Part shown: positions 47,522 through 60,556 of the stretch, in pieces
Layout: each line of letters opens with the position of its first letter
Numbering within the stretch: position 1 is the stretch's first letter
Assembly: GCA_008933995.1 (NCBI GenBank)
Contig: WARS01000071.1
Span: 1,971,047-2,035,046 of the forward strand
Direction: 5' to 3'
Length of the DNA stretch: 64,000 bases
Source of the DNA: Datnioides undecimradiatus
Taxonomy: Eukaryota > Chordata > Actinopteri > Lobotiformes > Datnioididae
Notes under the pieces: model-generated
Databases searched by the model: none
What the model was told of the DNA's origin: nothing
Seen by the model: the letters and a program-made list of their open reading frames with translations, nothing else
Program-made: the position numbers and the translations under genes

Positions 47522-47550
<29 letters not shown>
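47522..47550. repeat. (TG)n microsatellite
   Basis: Fourteen uninterrupted TG units, read directly. Confidence 0.97.
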
Positions 47551-47554
<4 letters not shown>

Positions 47555-50500
47555 ACGCGTGTTTTCTCGCTCATCAACCAAACGGGAAGGACATCTGTCC
47601 ACTTCCTCCCACTCAGTCAAGCAGACAGCCGTGGAAACCTGAGTCACGCCACCAGATCGGCGGCCTGAAGGTCCAGTCACACGGCAGCAAACGCTTCCTC
47701 TGAAGTCCTCTGAGGATTCCTCTGGACTGAAGGCTCGTGAAGGTTCCTGTCGGTGTCTGCTGAGACGTGGCCTGGGGCCTTTTGGTACCTTCCAATAACA
47801 GCGTAATCTCCACACCAACTCATTCGGTTCTGTATGCTCTCCGCCTTTGTTCTTTCCCTGCTCTCCAGCGTGATCTCGAAGCGTTGACGTCAGAAACACA
47901 TCTCAGACAAGCTGGCCGTATTATGGATTATGAGTCAGCTCGCTCTGGGCTTGTTTCCGTGGCTCAGCTCATGGATGTTCAGCGTGAGTGGACGATGGTG
48001 TCAGAAGCTCTGGATACAGGCTGGTTCCACATTTGATGTTTGATTAAAGATCAGATGGATTAAAACGGGGAAAGGTGACGGGTTTGAGGTTCACAACATC
48101 TAAAACCTCCTGAAAATGAGGTTAAACTCATACATATTTATTACTTTATTATTATAGTAGCAGCAGCAGAAGAAGAAGAAGGATACACACCTGTTCACCA
48201 GCAGCTACTGTTTGTCCACCTCTGCCAGTTTCCTGACCATTAGCATCTTCCTGCTGTTTAGCCATTAGCTCCCCACTATAATTAGGCCTCACACTTTGTT
48301 TATCTGATTGTTTCTGTTGCTACGCGGCTGTTGTTTGTCTGATTGTTATTTGTTGCCATGTAGCCGTTGTGCTCCCGTCCCTGTTTCTGTCCCCGTCTCT
48401 TCAGAAACATCCTTCTGCCGCTTGTTTCTGAAGGTTTCTCGGTGCTCCTGGCAGAGTTACTGACACTCAGCAGTGACAGCGCTCTAAATGACATTTCAAA
48501 CTGCGACTCAAAGACCAAGAAACCCTGATCTGATCTCACAATAGCTTCAAAGATTTAATGAAAATGCACAAAATATTCAGTTTTTCGCTCTTATTTACAA
48601 AAGCAGCGTGTACTCGCCTAATGAGAACGCATTTCCCCTTGTGCAACCTGCTGCAGGTGAACGCAGCGTCCGTCTTTCATTCACTCGACCTTGATAAGAT
48701 GTCATTTCATCAAAAGTATGTGTGCAGATAGAAGTGACCTGATGCAGACGGATCAGATATCACTGATATCATTGTAATGATCTGACCTTTTAACCTCAGT
48801 AGAGGACTCCTCTTTGAAGCTGAGACTTTTCATACAAATCGTCGGTGACGACACATCATGGAAATCGTTGCCTTTTGGATAAAAATGTGCATTTATACAG
48901 TTTGCAGCGTTGTCGCCTGCGTGTTGCAACTGATTTTATGCCCGTTTGTCAAAATGTTCCCTGTATAAATGTTAAAAACCAGCATTTCCGGGCTTTTTTC
49001 ACAGCGGGAGCTTTGACTCCCACTGCAGCGAAGCTTCTTTCAGGTTCTTTTGCACATCACCGTCTCACAGATTCAACACTTTTGCCTTTTGTTTCCCTCC
49101 CACACGTTTCTGTCTCCCCGTGCATCGATACAGCCGAACAATGCATTCCTTTCACCGCGGCCATCTTTCTTAGCAACTGTTTTAACACTTTGCAGTTAAG
49201 TTTGAGTGGGATGAAAGAGCGATATGTGGAAAACGGTATTTAGCTGGATGTAACGGAGACTTCACCGGCCGCTGTGTTTATGCCACGATCATGAGAAGAG
49301 TCTGGGTGACTTTTGTCGTCAACAGCATCAATCAGAAACTCATGAAACATCTGCTCATGCTTAACGGTCTTCAGGAGGAATCAAGATCAAAGAGACAAAG
49401 AGGAAGTTAGAAAGTAGGAAGTCATTGCCTTGTTCCCAGATGCATGTTGCTGTGGATCCTCACTTTTAGCTGAAAACCCTGCGTACGAACTTTAAAAAGT
49501 GAAACAAAGAACAATTCGTTCGACACAGCCCTCGGCTTTGTTTGTGCATGTGTGTGTGTGCGTGCGTGTTCGCGGTCCTCGACATCAGATCACCAGCAGA
49601 GAACAAACAGCAGACATCCCGGTGAGTCACCGCGTCTCGCAGTGAGCCCCACACCTGTGCACCCTCCAGGACCGGGGAGCCACAGGTCGGCACCTTTGAC
49701 GTCAGAGTGGAAGTGTGGACCGGGAGGAGACCTGCGGGGTTTTGTGGAAAATCCAGTTGGGACTGAGCTGTAGAGACAGATCAGGAGGGTTAAACCTAAA
49801 GGGCTGCGACATGCCGCGACACAACAAATCCCCGTAAATTAGGGTTAGCTACGATGAGCCCTGCAGAGCATTGTACTCCAAGTTTGGAATAAAACCCCCG
49901 CTTTTAGCTTCAGGTTGATTCATCTGGCACGAGCAGCGTCTGGAGAGAGCGGCGCTCCTCAGGAAGTCCAATCGAACCTGGAGACAAAGTCATATTTTTT
50001 TAAGGAGGAAGTTCAAAAGCTGCAAAATACAACACGACAGCAGCTTTAGCTCAAATGGGATGAAGCTTAATCAATTCCCAGTGTCTGGCTGACTCATGGA
50101 AAGATTAAAAAGCCAAAAAAAACATGGTTTAAAGAAAGAAAAATGACTCCAACGCGTCCGACATCACATCCAGCTCAGCTGCAAGTTGAGGTCCAACATC
50201 CAAAGTGCACAAACAGTCCACAGACTCCCTGTGACCGGTGGTTTCAGCTGCTCTCGTCTCTTTAAACAGAAATATACAGAGATAAATAAAGGTGTGTAGC
50301 TCACGAGTGCCGTCTCTTACATTATGCATATGTGTTAAAATCTAATTAAGCTTAGAATCTGTTGCAGCGTGCTTTTATTATAATATATGATTATCACGCT
50401 GAGACGTGCTGCAGTCTGCGCCGCGGCACATAAAAGGGTTTTTCTGCCTCTTCCCTTCTGAATTTTGATGCTGCTTTATCGATTCCTGCACCGCGACGTA

Positions 50501-51703
50501 CTTTCAGAGCCAAACGGGATCGACAGGCGGGAGCTAATGTTCGGAGGAACTCGGATTTGGGTGTTGGAAAGTGGCAAACATGAGGAGTGACGGCGCTTCA
50601 GCTCTGTCAAGGCCCCGCTGTCGGAGCAGGGACAGCATGCGAATCTCAGATCTGTGCATCTAAAAGGTGGAAGATTGACTGATTGGCTGGTGTTATCATT
50701 GTGTAGTTGAAGCTTTACGTATTTTGGAAGAAAATACGATTGTATTTTGATTTAAAACTACAAAGAATTTGATATTTTTCATATTTTAAGTGCACATTAT
50801 GATGAGGGACGCGATCTAAAAGTGTTTTCCTTTCATGTGAAACAATTAAAGAGAGAGGATTTTAAAATATGATAGGCTTTTCTATTCCTTTGTAGAAAAA
50901 CGTGTGTGTGTGTGAAATCAGTGATTGTTCAGTCACCCAAACGTCTCACACACACTTCGGGCTACGTTGCTCCCCTGTAACTGTGGCATCATCAGAGCTG
51001 CGTCAAAGGACCTAGATTCAAGAGACGTTACGTGGCAGGAAAACGATGTATATCGGTCAAATTGTCGAATTTCAGAATAAATTTCCTTTTAAATACGGAA
51101 ATGATTTCCTCTGTGTTCAGCGCTTAATGGATAAAGTACATTTCCGCAGATCGCTTCAGGCAGTCACAGCCGATCTTTCACTTTTCCAGTGTTGATTCGG
51201 CTGATTTGAATCAGGCGACTTCACATCATGTGTCTCAGTGACTCCTGTGTGTGTGCGTGCAACCTGGCACCATTTGTGCAGAGCAGAGAAGCAATCACAC
51301 GAGGCTTAGAGGTCACACACACGTCTTTCACTTGTCACCCGCAGCTACACATGCATGCACACATACGCACGCGCAGGGAGATATGTTAAAGCGAAGAGTT
51401 CAGGGTGAAAGGGTCCTTGGTACGCAGGCGGCGGGAAGTGATGTTGAGCCATCATTAGGGAAAATGAAGCCGCTGGTTGTCATGGGAGCCAAGACACTGC
51501 CGTTGCCGTGCAGCCTGCAGCCGTTTGTCATTTCACTGATAAAACGACACTATTCCCTGAAATTGTGGCACTCGGGAGGTAATGAGATCTCGTCCATCAT
51601 AACCAAGGTTTCATATCTGTCATTTTGTTGTTTAAAGCAGCGATACCAAACCTTTATCATCACGCCAACACATCCTCCCACGCCTTCACCATCCTGTCTC
51701 TCT

Positions 51704-51724
51704 CACACACACACACACACACAC
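51704..51724. repeat. (CA)n microsatellite
   Basis: Ten uninterrupted CA units preceded by a short CT run. Confidence 0.96.
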
Positions 51725-52106
51725 TCGCCGTACAGTTCACAGTTTTGTTGTCAAATGTTAAACAGTTTGTAGTTTCCCAGCAAACGAACAGGTCCGGGGT
51801 CCCCATGTGGAGAAGTGTTGGTCCATTTCATAAGTTATCGCAACAATAATCCATGTTATTGACTTCACTCTAATGATAACAGTCAAATGCATTTAGATCA
51901 ATAACCTAAATAAGCAATTTGCAGAGACAAGACTTATTATAAATAATCTGAAATGTGATAATGCTAAAGGGAGCTTTGCATGTTGGAGCTAACTGCTAAG
52001 TGCTACTACCCTGCGTGCTAACACCTCCACACTCGACCACACCCGAAGCCTTGGAGGTGGTCAGTCATTTTTAATAAAAGCCTTATAAAATGCAATAAGA
52101 GTGCAG

Positions 52107-52112
<6 letters not shown>

Positions 52113-52139
<27 letters not shown>
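52113..52139. repeat. (AC)n microsatellite
   Basis: Thirteen uninterrupted AC units preceded by a short AT run. Confidence 0.97.
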
Positions 52140-52825
52140 GGGATGTGTGTTTTGTCACAGCCGGGTAAACACAGCTGCGGCTAATAGCGTCAATTGAAAA
52201 AGGGTAAGACTGACGCACCGTAGCAAACAAGTGCCAATAAAGCTGATTAGGAGTGTTTGGTAGCCATTATTAAAACCACCTGTTATTAATTTTTATTAGC
52301 GGCAGCTGTGTTTACGCTGATAACGCAGCTGGAAAGAGATTTCAGATTTACAACTGTTGACAAATGGTGTTTCTATAGGTACATGCTGTGCTGTACGCTG
52401 ACTCTCCTCCTCCACCACATCCACAGCATCAACAGCGTCGTGATTGGATCAGCGCCGTGCATCCAAACTTGCGACACGTTCAGGTGAAATCTGTTCCCAG
52501 ATCAGTGCCACTTCAGCGAGCTGGGGCCTCGTTTCTGAGACACCTGATGGAGGTTTACTGCGGCCCGCGCTCGTCTTTCACTGTAGAGACATTTTAAATA
52601 AAAGTGAATATTGCTGTGTTGCATTCTTGTCATCATCGTGTGTGTTTTGCACAGATGTTGCAGCCTGTGCATGCCAGCGATGATCAGAAATGAACCTGGC
52701 CTTTCCAACAACAGCAAAACAGCTGAAAAAGAGCGACATGCTGTTGGGTTTTCATCTGATTTGGAGTCAGTCTTTGAGCCTTGTGCAGCGAGAAGTCCTC
52801 AAACTGGGAATGTAGCAGCGTTCGA

Positions 52826-52880
52826 TAGTTTTAAGTAAAAGTACTCAAGTAAAATGAAAAACCTGATTTTAAACGCACAA
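52826..52880. repeat. AGTAAAAGTACTCAAGTAAAAT-type dispersed repeat
   Basis: AAGTAAAAGTACTCAAGTAA followed by AATG matches a teleost dispersed repeat rich in 'agtaaaagtactcaagtaaaa'. The reverse-complement form appears at 60.26 kb. Short fragment; boundaries uncertain. Confidence 0.5.
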
Positions 52881-53313
52881 ATAAGCAACTAGCACAGTAA
52901 AGTAATCTATTACTTCCACCCGTTTCACCTCTTCAAAGTAGCCCTTTAACCGATACATAACAAAAGCATGTGACTCACGCATTTCCAGATTTATTATAAA
53001 GAAGTTGCAATGACAGTTAGCTTGAGGCGCAAACCTGAGGACGTACGAGCTCCGAGCACTTCAAAAGCCGCTGTGGATAAACAGTTCGAGTGCAGCCAAA
53101 TGCATCACCGCTTTATATTCACAAACATGAAAAGAGCCAGACGCCACCTCAGCGCCAGACTCCATTTTCCAAACAATGGCAAGTAATTTGGTCTGCACTT
53201 GAGGACAGTGAACGAGCGACGAACGGAGAGAAGCGCTCTCCCGCTCCTCATCTCGCCAATATTATTCCCTCTTGACACTGTCCTGACTCAACACACTTAA
53301 GCTATCATCTCAA

Positions 53314-53316
<3 letters not shown>

Positions 53317-53348
<32 letters not shown>
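53317..53348. repeat. (AC)n microsatellite
   Basis: Sixteen uninterrupted AC units, the longest dinucleotide tract in the window. Confidence 0.97.
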
Positions 53349-53351
<3 letters not shown>

Positions 53352-53596
53352 TGTAAGGACACAAACCTTCATTAACTGCACACTGAATGATGATTATGTG
53401 AGTATGACATTGATGTGGGCGGCTTACATAAATGAAATGAGACACATCTGACAATCAAACTCATGGTAGTTATATATGAAAGACTCTGTTCTCTTCTTCA
53501 AAGATCTAAACCCAGCAGAGAAGATGAAAAGTGACTTTATATGAAATGAAAGATGTTCACGTCTCAGAATAATCCGATTTTGATGCATCGAGGTTG

Positions 53597-54079
53597 ATCT
53601 TCCTTCTTCTGCTCCACCATCATCTTCTTCACCTTCCTTTTATTCTTTCTCAGCTTTTTGTCTTTGCCTCTCTTCTTGACTTTCTTTTCCTTCTTGTTCT
53701 CCTCATTCTTGTCGTCATCCTCCTTCATTTTCACCTTCCCTTCCACACCTTGTCCTTCTTCTCCTCCTGCTTCTCTTACTTCTTCTCCACAACTTCTCCA
53801 TCTACATTTTTGCCTTCCCTTCCACACCTTCTTCTTCTTTTTCTTATCCTCCTGCCTCTTCTTCTACTTATTTGTGTTCTTCTCTTCCTTACTCTGCCCC
53901 TCACCCTTTTCTTCTCCTTCACTTTGCTTTTCTTTTCATCTCTGCCTTCCCTTCTTCACCTTCTTGATCTCCTTCATGTTCCTGCTTCTTCCTCCCTCTT
54001 ATTCTCCTTCCTCTTCTCTTCTACTCTTCTTCTCCTTCTCTTCTGCTTTTCCTCCTCCTCCTCCTTCTTCTTCCTGCTT
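53597..54079. repeat. 480-bp polypyrimidine tract with degenerate inner repeats
   Basis: The plus strand is almost entirely C and T (CTTCTT, CTCCTC, TTCCTT words) with few purines. CCTTCCCTTCCACACCTTG at about 53736 and CCTTCCCTTCCACACCTTC at about 53815 show that part of it arose by tandem duplication with a unit near 80 bp, and CCTTCCCTTCTTCACCTTC near 53945 is a third relative. It keeps frames of 157 and 172 codons open on plus (Leu/Phe/Ser-rich) and Lys/Glu-rich frames on minus. These are low-complexity translations, not genes. Such tracts can form triplex DNA and stall polymerases. Confidence 0.92.
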
Positions 54080-55382
54080 GACACATTTCTTGGACAGTAC
54101 ATACACGATTGAACCAAACTGGTATTCTTAAGAGAGGAGGGTTGGGTCAGTGTATAAGTTCTTATAATCATGAGGTTCAGTGGGAGCTGTAGGGAGGAAA
54201 TTGCTGCTCAGTTAATGATTCTCACTGGCTTCTGAGAAGCAAAACGAGGTCTAATAACGGCTAGGAGGCTGATTTTCACCGAAGGTCTTAAATGGAAATG
54301 TCAAAGTTAAAGCTGTGCACTTGATTAAAGTCCAGCTTTAGTTAAAACTTCTCATTCTGGTTCAAAGCTGTTCAGCGAATCCATTTAAAAAGGTGCAGTT
54401 AAGGTTATTCATCCATATTCGGTGTGTCGCCCACTGAAGATATCAGACAAATCAGCCCCCGGTTTAGAAAAGCTGCAGGGGAAGCTAAGCAATGCACAAA
54501 CAACAGATAAACTAAAAAAAAAAAAAAAAAAAATCAGTAAGTTTATATTTACAGTATCTTCTCCACTTTCTGTCAGACATCACAACAGAAAATGAGCCTT
54601 TAGAAAAACACCAAAATCACACAATAACACATAATGAATCACATAATAAACAAAATAACTGATTAAGGTAGGGGTAGACCAGCAACTGTCACGATTCAAT
54701 GCATGCAGTAGCATGTTGCTTAGCTTCCTGCACCAGGCCATTGGAGGCCTGTGTTCATACAACTGACTTCAAAAATACTGATTTACCCCATTAAAAGCAG
54801 GCAAACAATTGATTCAGTGCAAACCAATATCTAAAAAGGAAGGTGACGGGCCCTGAAACCGAGAACAGGCTGAGTGTCTGAATAGGCCCCTTTTTCACAG
54901 CAGACATTTTGACATGTCCTAGCAGGAAAAGCACAGGCGTAATAATATTAATGATGACTCCGTTCCATTCAGCTGTCCCAGGTGAGTCATGGCACTGTGA
55001 CAATGACACGGCATCCACAATGCGGGGACCCTGAAACCAAGGCTGCAAGATGAAATTCAGCCAAGGCTCGTTTTTTTAGTATTTCTGCCTGTGCTTATCT
55101 TACTGTAACATATCATAGTGTCTGCACTGGAGGAGGTCCAGTTCCATAGGTGCTCCGAGCAACACCGTGCAGGCTCATCCTGATGGGTTTCCACTTGGTT
55201 TTAGTTAAGTGTTAAAAAGTACATTTTCCAAAAATGTCCAACACCTTTCAAAAAAGGGAAAAGCAATGGCTCAACGAAAGCAGAGCGATCATTATTGGTG
55301 CGTACAGCCGACTGCCTGATGATATCACAACATAACTCAACCTTCAACCTGTCTAGAGGTCTTATCAGACAAAGTGGTTGAA
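54080..55382. other. Noncoding stretch
   Basis: No gene. It contains a 20-base A run (54514-54533), which may be the tail of a retroposed sequence, but nothing recognisable precedes it. Confidence 0.5.
54514..54533. repeat. Poly(A) run
   Basis: Twenty consecutive A bases, read directly. No AATAAA signal or coding sequence is seen just upstream, so a retropseudogene is not called. Confidence 0.95.
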
Positions 55383-55480
55383 GTGTTTCCCGGTGGTTAA
55401 GTGATTAAAATGCACACCATGCGACTGCATATACCACCAACATCCCCTCCATATGTCTTCTCTGCTCTGCTGTCTGCAAG
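55383..55480 (+). mobile_element. Degraded tRNA-type SINE candidate
   Basis: CCGGTGGTTAAGTGATTAAA followed by ATGCACACCATGCGACTG resembles the head of a common percomorph SINE, which as I recall reads 'gtggcttagtggttaagtg.gcaccatgta'. CATATGTCTTCTCTGCTCTG, slightly downstream, resembles its 'gcatgtcttcccctctctct' part. The middle (the expected B-box GGTTCGATTCC) is missing or destroyed, and no 3' 'AATAAAGGC' tail is visible. Confidence 0.42.
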
Positions 55481-57629
55481 CTGAATCATCATGAACAGTG
55501 ACTTGATGCTTTGCAATCGGTGAACAATCCAGATTAACGTCGTGGTTCACCATGGTCACACAAAAATCTGTGCTGTTTACTTCTGCGTGTTAAACGCCGG
55601 GTGTGACTTTTCAAACCTGACTCGGGTTTTTGCTTCGAAGCACCCGCAAACAGCTGAAAATGCAGGTGCACGACGGGCGGGAGATAAAATCCTGCGTTGA
55701 GCCGGCGACAATTTGCAGCGGCATTCTTTGCAAATCCTGTTTACTGTTCCACCTTGTAACTCATATCTGTTTGACCAGGCACGCGTAAACCTCATCTCTC
55801 CCTTCGCAGCCTCTGAATCATCATCATCGGTCTTAGCGACGGAAGACGTCACTTCGCAAAACAGGGATCAAAGAAAGGATCCCTCTCCTTTTTCATTCAT
55901 ACAGCCCATATTTCAGTGATGTGTACCGGGAAAACACCGTTCAGAGTCCTATACACAATCATTCAACTCACAGTAAAGGCCTGGTGTTTTACCTCATCTG
56001 ACCGAGTGTGGTCATAAATCTTCTTTTGAAAGAAAACTTGACCAAAACGGCAAAGTCAAGACACACATGAAAGGTAAAAGCCAGGGCCGGACCCACGTCA
56101 CCAAGGAAAACGTCAGTATCAGACTAAACAGTTCATCAAACATGACGAGGTTTATATATATTCTGTTTGCAGCCCGGAGTTGTTAAACACCTACTTTGAT
56201 TAAAAGGGTTTTAGCCGCCAACAAAACTAAAATAAAAAGGGCTCGAGTGGTTTTGTCGTCACCTTGTGAGAGATAAGAGCCGGGTAAATTGAAAAGGACG
56301 ATAAAGGAGATGTATTCTGCCACATTCCTCATTGATGTCTCACCCAAAGCATGCAAATGTTATTCATATCTGTCAGATGTGACCTTTTTATTTAAACCTC
56401 ACGCTCAAACTGGATGTCGCTTCCACTCGGTGCGTTTGTCTTCGCAGCTCAGCCTCATGCAGAACTTGACAAATGATAATTTGGGCTTTTTTGGTGAAGT
56501 TTGTCCAAAGTAAATTTGGATTTGCTGAGTTTTTAACCCTGACTTTGAGCAAAGCATCAAGGAAATGAGAAGTGTATGTAAGATTATGTATTGACGCATA
56601 CATTTGTAGTCATTTCTGATTCAGACCACCATGTTTTTCACTGCTGATTATGACTTCAGGCCAATTTGTGCAGTTTTTACATTTAAAGAACCACCATTTG
56701 TTCGATTGGCCGCAGGGTTCCATCTCTGTGGCTCGGTGGCCTAATAAACACGTCTTTACAAACCCAACAAAAGGAGTCTTTGGGCGAGTGATACTGGGCG
56801 CTCTGAGCTTCCCATTGTCAGGCAGAAACACAAAAGAGCGGAGGGTCACTCTGAACTTGGAGGAAGAATACGAGGAAAAGATAAATGTGTTTTTCAGCCG
56901 CCGCCCCGTCAGGGAGTGAAAAACGGATCTATATGCTTTTTCCCTCCGTCTTCTGTTGACCTGTCAGCGAGCGGAGAGGAATTACACCGCCTATCACTCG
57001 TTTCGGTACGGCAGAAGTGATGGAGGTCAGAGAAGAAACTGAAAAACTGGGGAAGTGAGTCCTAAATTATAAAAACCACTCGCCTGCTCTCAGGATCAGA
57101 CGCACATCATAATTCATCATTCCTCATTCAGGAAAATAAATAAAGCACAGTTATGAGGGCTGCAGACAGCTTGTGATTTGAAACTAGGCATGAGTGTGAT
57201 TGGCTGAGGATTAAAAGCCATTTACTTAAAACAGGATTCCTACTGAAGGAAGACCTGTACATTCATCAGACTTGATGGAAGGAAGCAGTTTGGTGATGTT
57301 TTGAATTAGTTTTGAGCTTTTTTAAAAGTTTTGAAATTGACATTTTCAACATTTCTTGAAAATTGCACATTTCTTCACGTAACAAAATGCATTATTTCTG
57401 TTTTTAATCTTTATTATGTTTAAACTGCAGTAACAATTATCATAAAGACCATAGTTTTAAACGTTGCAAACCAACATTTCTAACCACACGTCCAAATATA
57501 GTCATTGAGATGTTGTTAAACCAGCATTTGAAGGTGTGTAACATTGCCCTAAAACTAAGAATGACTTCTGGAACCACAACGTTTGCTCCAGTTTCAACAT
57601 AAATCTAAAAAGCAGATGTGATTTTGGTG
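55481..57629. other. Noncoding stretch
   Basis: No gene supported. Frames at 56.3-56.9 kb are open on both strands for 60-90 codons with no known motif. Confidence 0.5.
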
Positions 57630-57900
57630 AAAGATCCCACGAAACGGGACCCAAACACAGACAGCGGAGGCAGGATGTGACAGCTGAAGGTGAAGGTATA
57701 TATAGACTACGGTGCAACTTTGACAAACTGACAGAGGGAATAGGATTCAGGTGTGGAGGTGGACAGGGAAGCAGATGAGGGAAGTGGGAACAGGTGTGAT
57801 GGTGGGTGGGGCATTCAGATGATGGGGGAAGGTTGCAGGGCACCGGGTGGATGCAAGGAAAAAAGCAATGAAGGGGCCTGTGGAAGCAGAACTGTGACAG
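57630..57900. repeat. Dispersed repeat R-like, copy C
   Basis: It opens with ACGGGACCCAAACACAGACA and GCGGAGGCAGG, followed by GTGAAGGTATATATAGACTA and a G/A-rich body (GGATTCAGGTGTGGAGG, GGGAAGTGGGAACAGGTGTG), and ends GCAGAACTGTGACAGGAAG. The opening resembles copy A (GGACCCAAACGCAGG), but the right half differs, so it may be a related subfamily. Confidence 0.5.
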
Positions 57901-60251
57901 GAAGTCAGTAAACGGTCAAACCACGATCACAGTGTCACAAAATGTTCCTTTCTTTGTCAAATATTGTATTCCCATGCAGTTTTAGACCCAGTTTCACATT
58001 TCACATCATGCATCATGGGCCAGCTGCACAGCTATACAATTTAAAGTCCAGATGAAGCAACATTTAGATTGTATGCAGCTGAAGCGAAACACTGCCAGCA
58101 GGTGGGAAACGATGTTTGGACACCGTTGGAGAGCAGACGCGTCATCACAGACATGTGGAGTTACACTGATTCAGTCTTTAGAGGGAGGTGAAGCCCTTTA
58201 TTTGCTTGTCGTAGTTGCTGAAGTCCATTGTGCAACATGGACCCGTCACATGGCCCTCGAAAGGAAGAAAGTACAGCTGATTTTCAGGTTAGCGTTTGTT
58301 AGCTAGCTAGCCGTTGCTAGTGTAAATGCACTCAAGTGGCATTCAAGATCATCTAACTGCTGATAAAATAAACAGCTGGGTTTTAAAAATGCTTAACTGC
58401 ATCTTCTCCAAAACATTTAATCTGCACTTTTCTTACCGGGAGCTTGAGCTCAGCTGAAATTAGCCGATGTGTCTTCCTGCTGCTTGGGTACGAGGCTCTT
58501 GGTCTCAATCGACAGGAGTCTGTGAAGATGTGAAACCTTTTGTTTCCCTAGCTCATAAACCCATTCGTGTGTGGGTTACTCCTGTGGGTTAATTTGGAAA
58601 GCCCTAATGATTTGTTCGTTTTATTTAGGTCGGACGACTTGTTGGTTTCTGATCTTGGTGTACTTCATTCAACAGAAACCGAACCAGCGTTGGTAGAATA
58701 ATCAGACCAGACCGTTCTGCAGCTTCCTTTCATCTTGCTCTTTACCCTCCACCCTAAGTGGAACTAAAAAACTTCATCACCGCACTTCAAACGCCCCCAC
58801 GAGGTCTCTGGATCTGTGTCCGTGTTTCAGTTACAGCGTTTCATCCAACAATTATCTCTTTGAACAGTGTCCCTTTTCAAAAAAAAAAAGCACCCAGCAG
58901 AAGGTGCAGGTATTGATTTCTTCCATCGGCCTGCTTTTATGGTTTACTAAAAGGACATTTCACATCATGGTGCATTTCACTTGAACCTGCAATAATGAGG
59001 AAGATAACAAGAGCAAAGAGTCATTAAAATCAATCCTTTGACTGTTGTCCTGGTCTCCAAAACAGCCAGTGTTGAGAGGATGTGCTTTAACCCTTCACAT
59101 CGGCCAAAAGTCTTAACTGATGACCAATTAATCAGTTTTTTATGATTAGATATTAAAAAAAAAAAAGGTAAACATGTTTTCCAACATGGTCCAAACTGGT
59201 TGTTGGACGTGAGCAAAGTTTGATGTTAAACAATCGGGAAGCATAAAATCTTATTTTAGTGGAGGTTTAACTTCTTAAATCTGAGTAACTTTAACTGGAT
59301 TCCCAGTGTAATGGGTGCCTTTTAAATACTTAATGCTACTGCCACTGCTTATAATAATATTAATGAAGGACACAGCTGTGATCCATTGCGCCTCAAAAAC
59401 TCTGCAGCCACTTTAAACTACTCTCTTCTTCTTGTGCCAGGGGATGGGGAGGATACATGTGGATAAGCCGCTGTCTCTAGGCAAGCGACAGAGACTTTCA
59501 TCTGGATGAGAAAGTGTTGTAACATTTCAATTGAGGCGCCAGCCTAAGAGGAAGTGAGATAATGGAAGAAAAGACCTCGCAGGTTTGTGGCTGTGAAGTG
59601 AACCGATGCATCGTGTGAGGCAGACAGAGAGGAAGAGCAAATACAATAACAGCAAAACTCAGAAAACAAGACAACATATTGGATTTAGAACTTCAACAAT
59701 GTGAACACACGGCGGTGGAGCAGGATGCTTTTTCCCCTTCAAGTGAAGCCGCAGCTAAGAGGCTGGGGTTAGAAAGCATTCAGTTTTATTGCCCGTATCG
59801 ATCCAAATGTAATTGCTGCTCTTACAAAACTACCGTGTTATCACTCGCTCCTCTCCCACTGACCCAAATCAAATAAGAGGCCACCCAAAAACCTCTTTCA
59901 GAATCAGGTTAGGGGGCCGGCAGGACTCTTAAGACCCATGGAGCTACAGCGCTGCAGCGTCCCGAAATGTCAGAACGTCTAAAAGGCAGACAGTGAGGCA
60001 GTGATTGGTCATTTCCAGGCGGATACAAATCACATTCAGATACTGGCAGAGGGCAGGAGAAGAGTCCTTCTGGGTTCAGCATCCATTACCTCTACCCCAG
60101 GACCTATTCTCTTAGCCTGAGATTGATCATTCTGTTTCCACATTACTTTGTGTAAGGTTGCTTTATCCATTTTGTTTAAACCAACCAAACCAACCGTCTG
60201 TCTGTGCAGCCTTGTTAGCAGTTGTCTTTACGTTTTAACCCACCTCCTTCA
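57901..60251. other. Noncoding stretch
   Basis: No gene. It contains short A runs at 58881-58890 and 59154-59166. Nothing else is recognised. Confidence 0.5.
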
Positions 60252-60290
60252 TACTTTTAAAGTAACAGTACTTTTACTTGAGTGCAATCA
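60252..60290. repeat. AGTACTTTTACTTGAGT-type dispersed repeat
   Basis: CTTTTAAAGTAACAGTACTT followed by TTACTTGAGTGCAATCA is the reverse-complement counterpart of the fragment at 52.83 kb and of a common teleost repeat. Confidence 0.5.
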
Positions 60291-60556
60291 TCAGGTACAA
60301 CTTCTTCTAACTTTACAAGCAAGGTAGCACTTACCTGCTAACACTGTAACCGCCCCAAACAAACAACAGCTGTCCTACAAGCTGCTCGCTCACAGCACTA
60401 AATGCTGCATCAACGCTGAGATAACAACTGTTTGCAGCCTGACTCATCTAGAGGGTATCACCAGCCAACAAGCAACATCAAAGCAGCCCCTCTCCTTCTA
60501 TGGACATGTAAGGTAACTGGGCATGCATGGTATAAACACAGGTTAAATGCTGTTCA

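Larger units (their letters stand above)
47091..53596. other. Long noncoding stretch with microsatellites
   Basis: No gene. It holds GT/CA tracts at 47522, 51704, 52113 and 53317, a CTCF-like motif at 47406 and repeat debris at 52.83 kb. The 173-codon plus frame at 51251-51772 runs through a CA tract and shows no domain. The 131- and 132-codon frames at 47.5-47.9 kb and 48.8-49.2 kb are likewise unsupported. Confidence 0.5.

Noticed and set aside
51251-51772. 173-codon plus-strand frame
   Set aside because: It runs through CA-rich sequence and a CA microsatellite, shows no domain, and no splice or promoter context is seen.
53594-54131. Plus-strand frames of 172 and 157 codons
   Set aside because: These are translations of a polypyrimidine tract in two frames at once (Leu/Phe/Ser only). 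No coding signal.
54490-54540. Poly(A) run as a retropseudogene tail
   Set aside because: No AATAAA signal, coding remnant or target-site duplication could be seen next to it.
56610-56919. Overlapping 79- and 89-codon frames on opposite strands
   Set aside because: No recognisable domain on either strand. The plus frame's acidic/basic tail is not supported by splice sites or homology.
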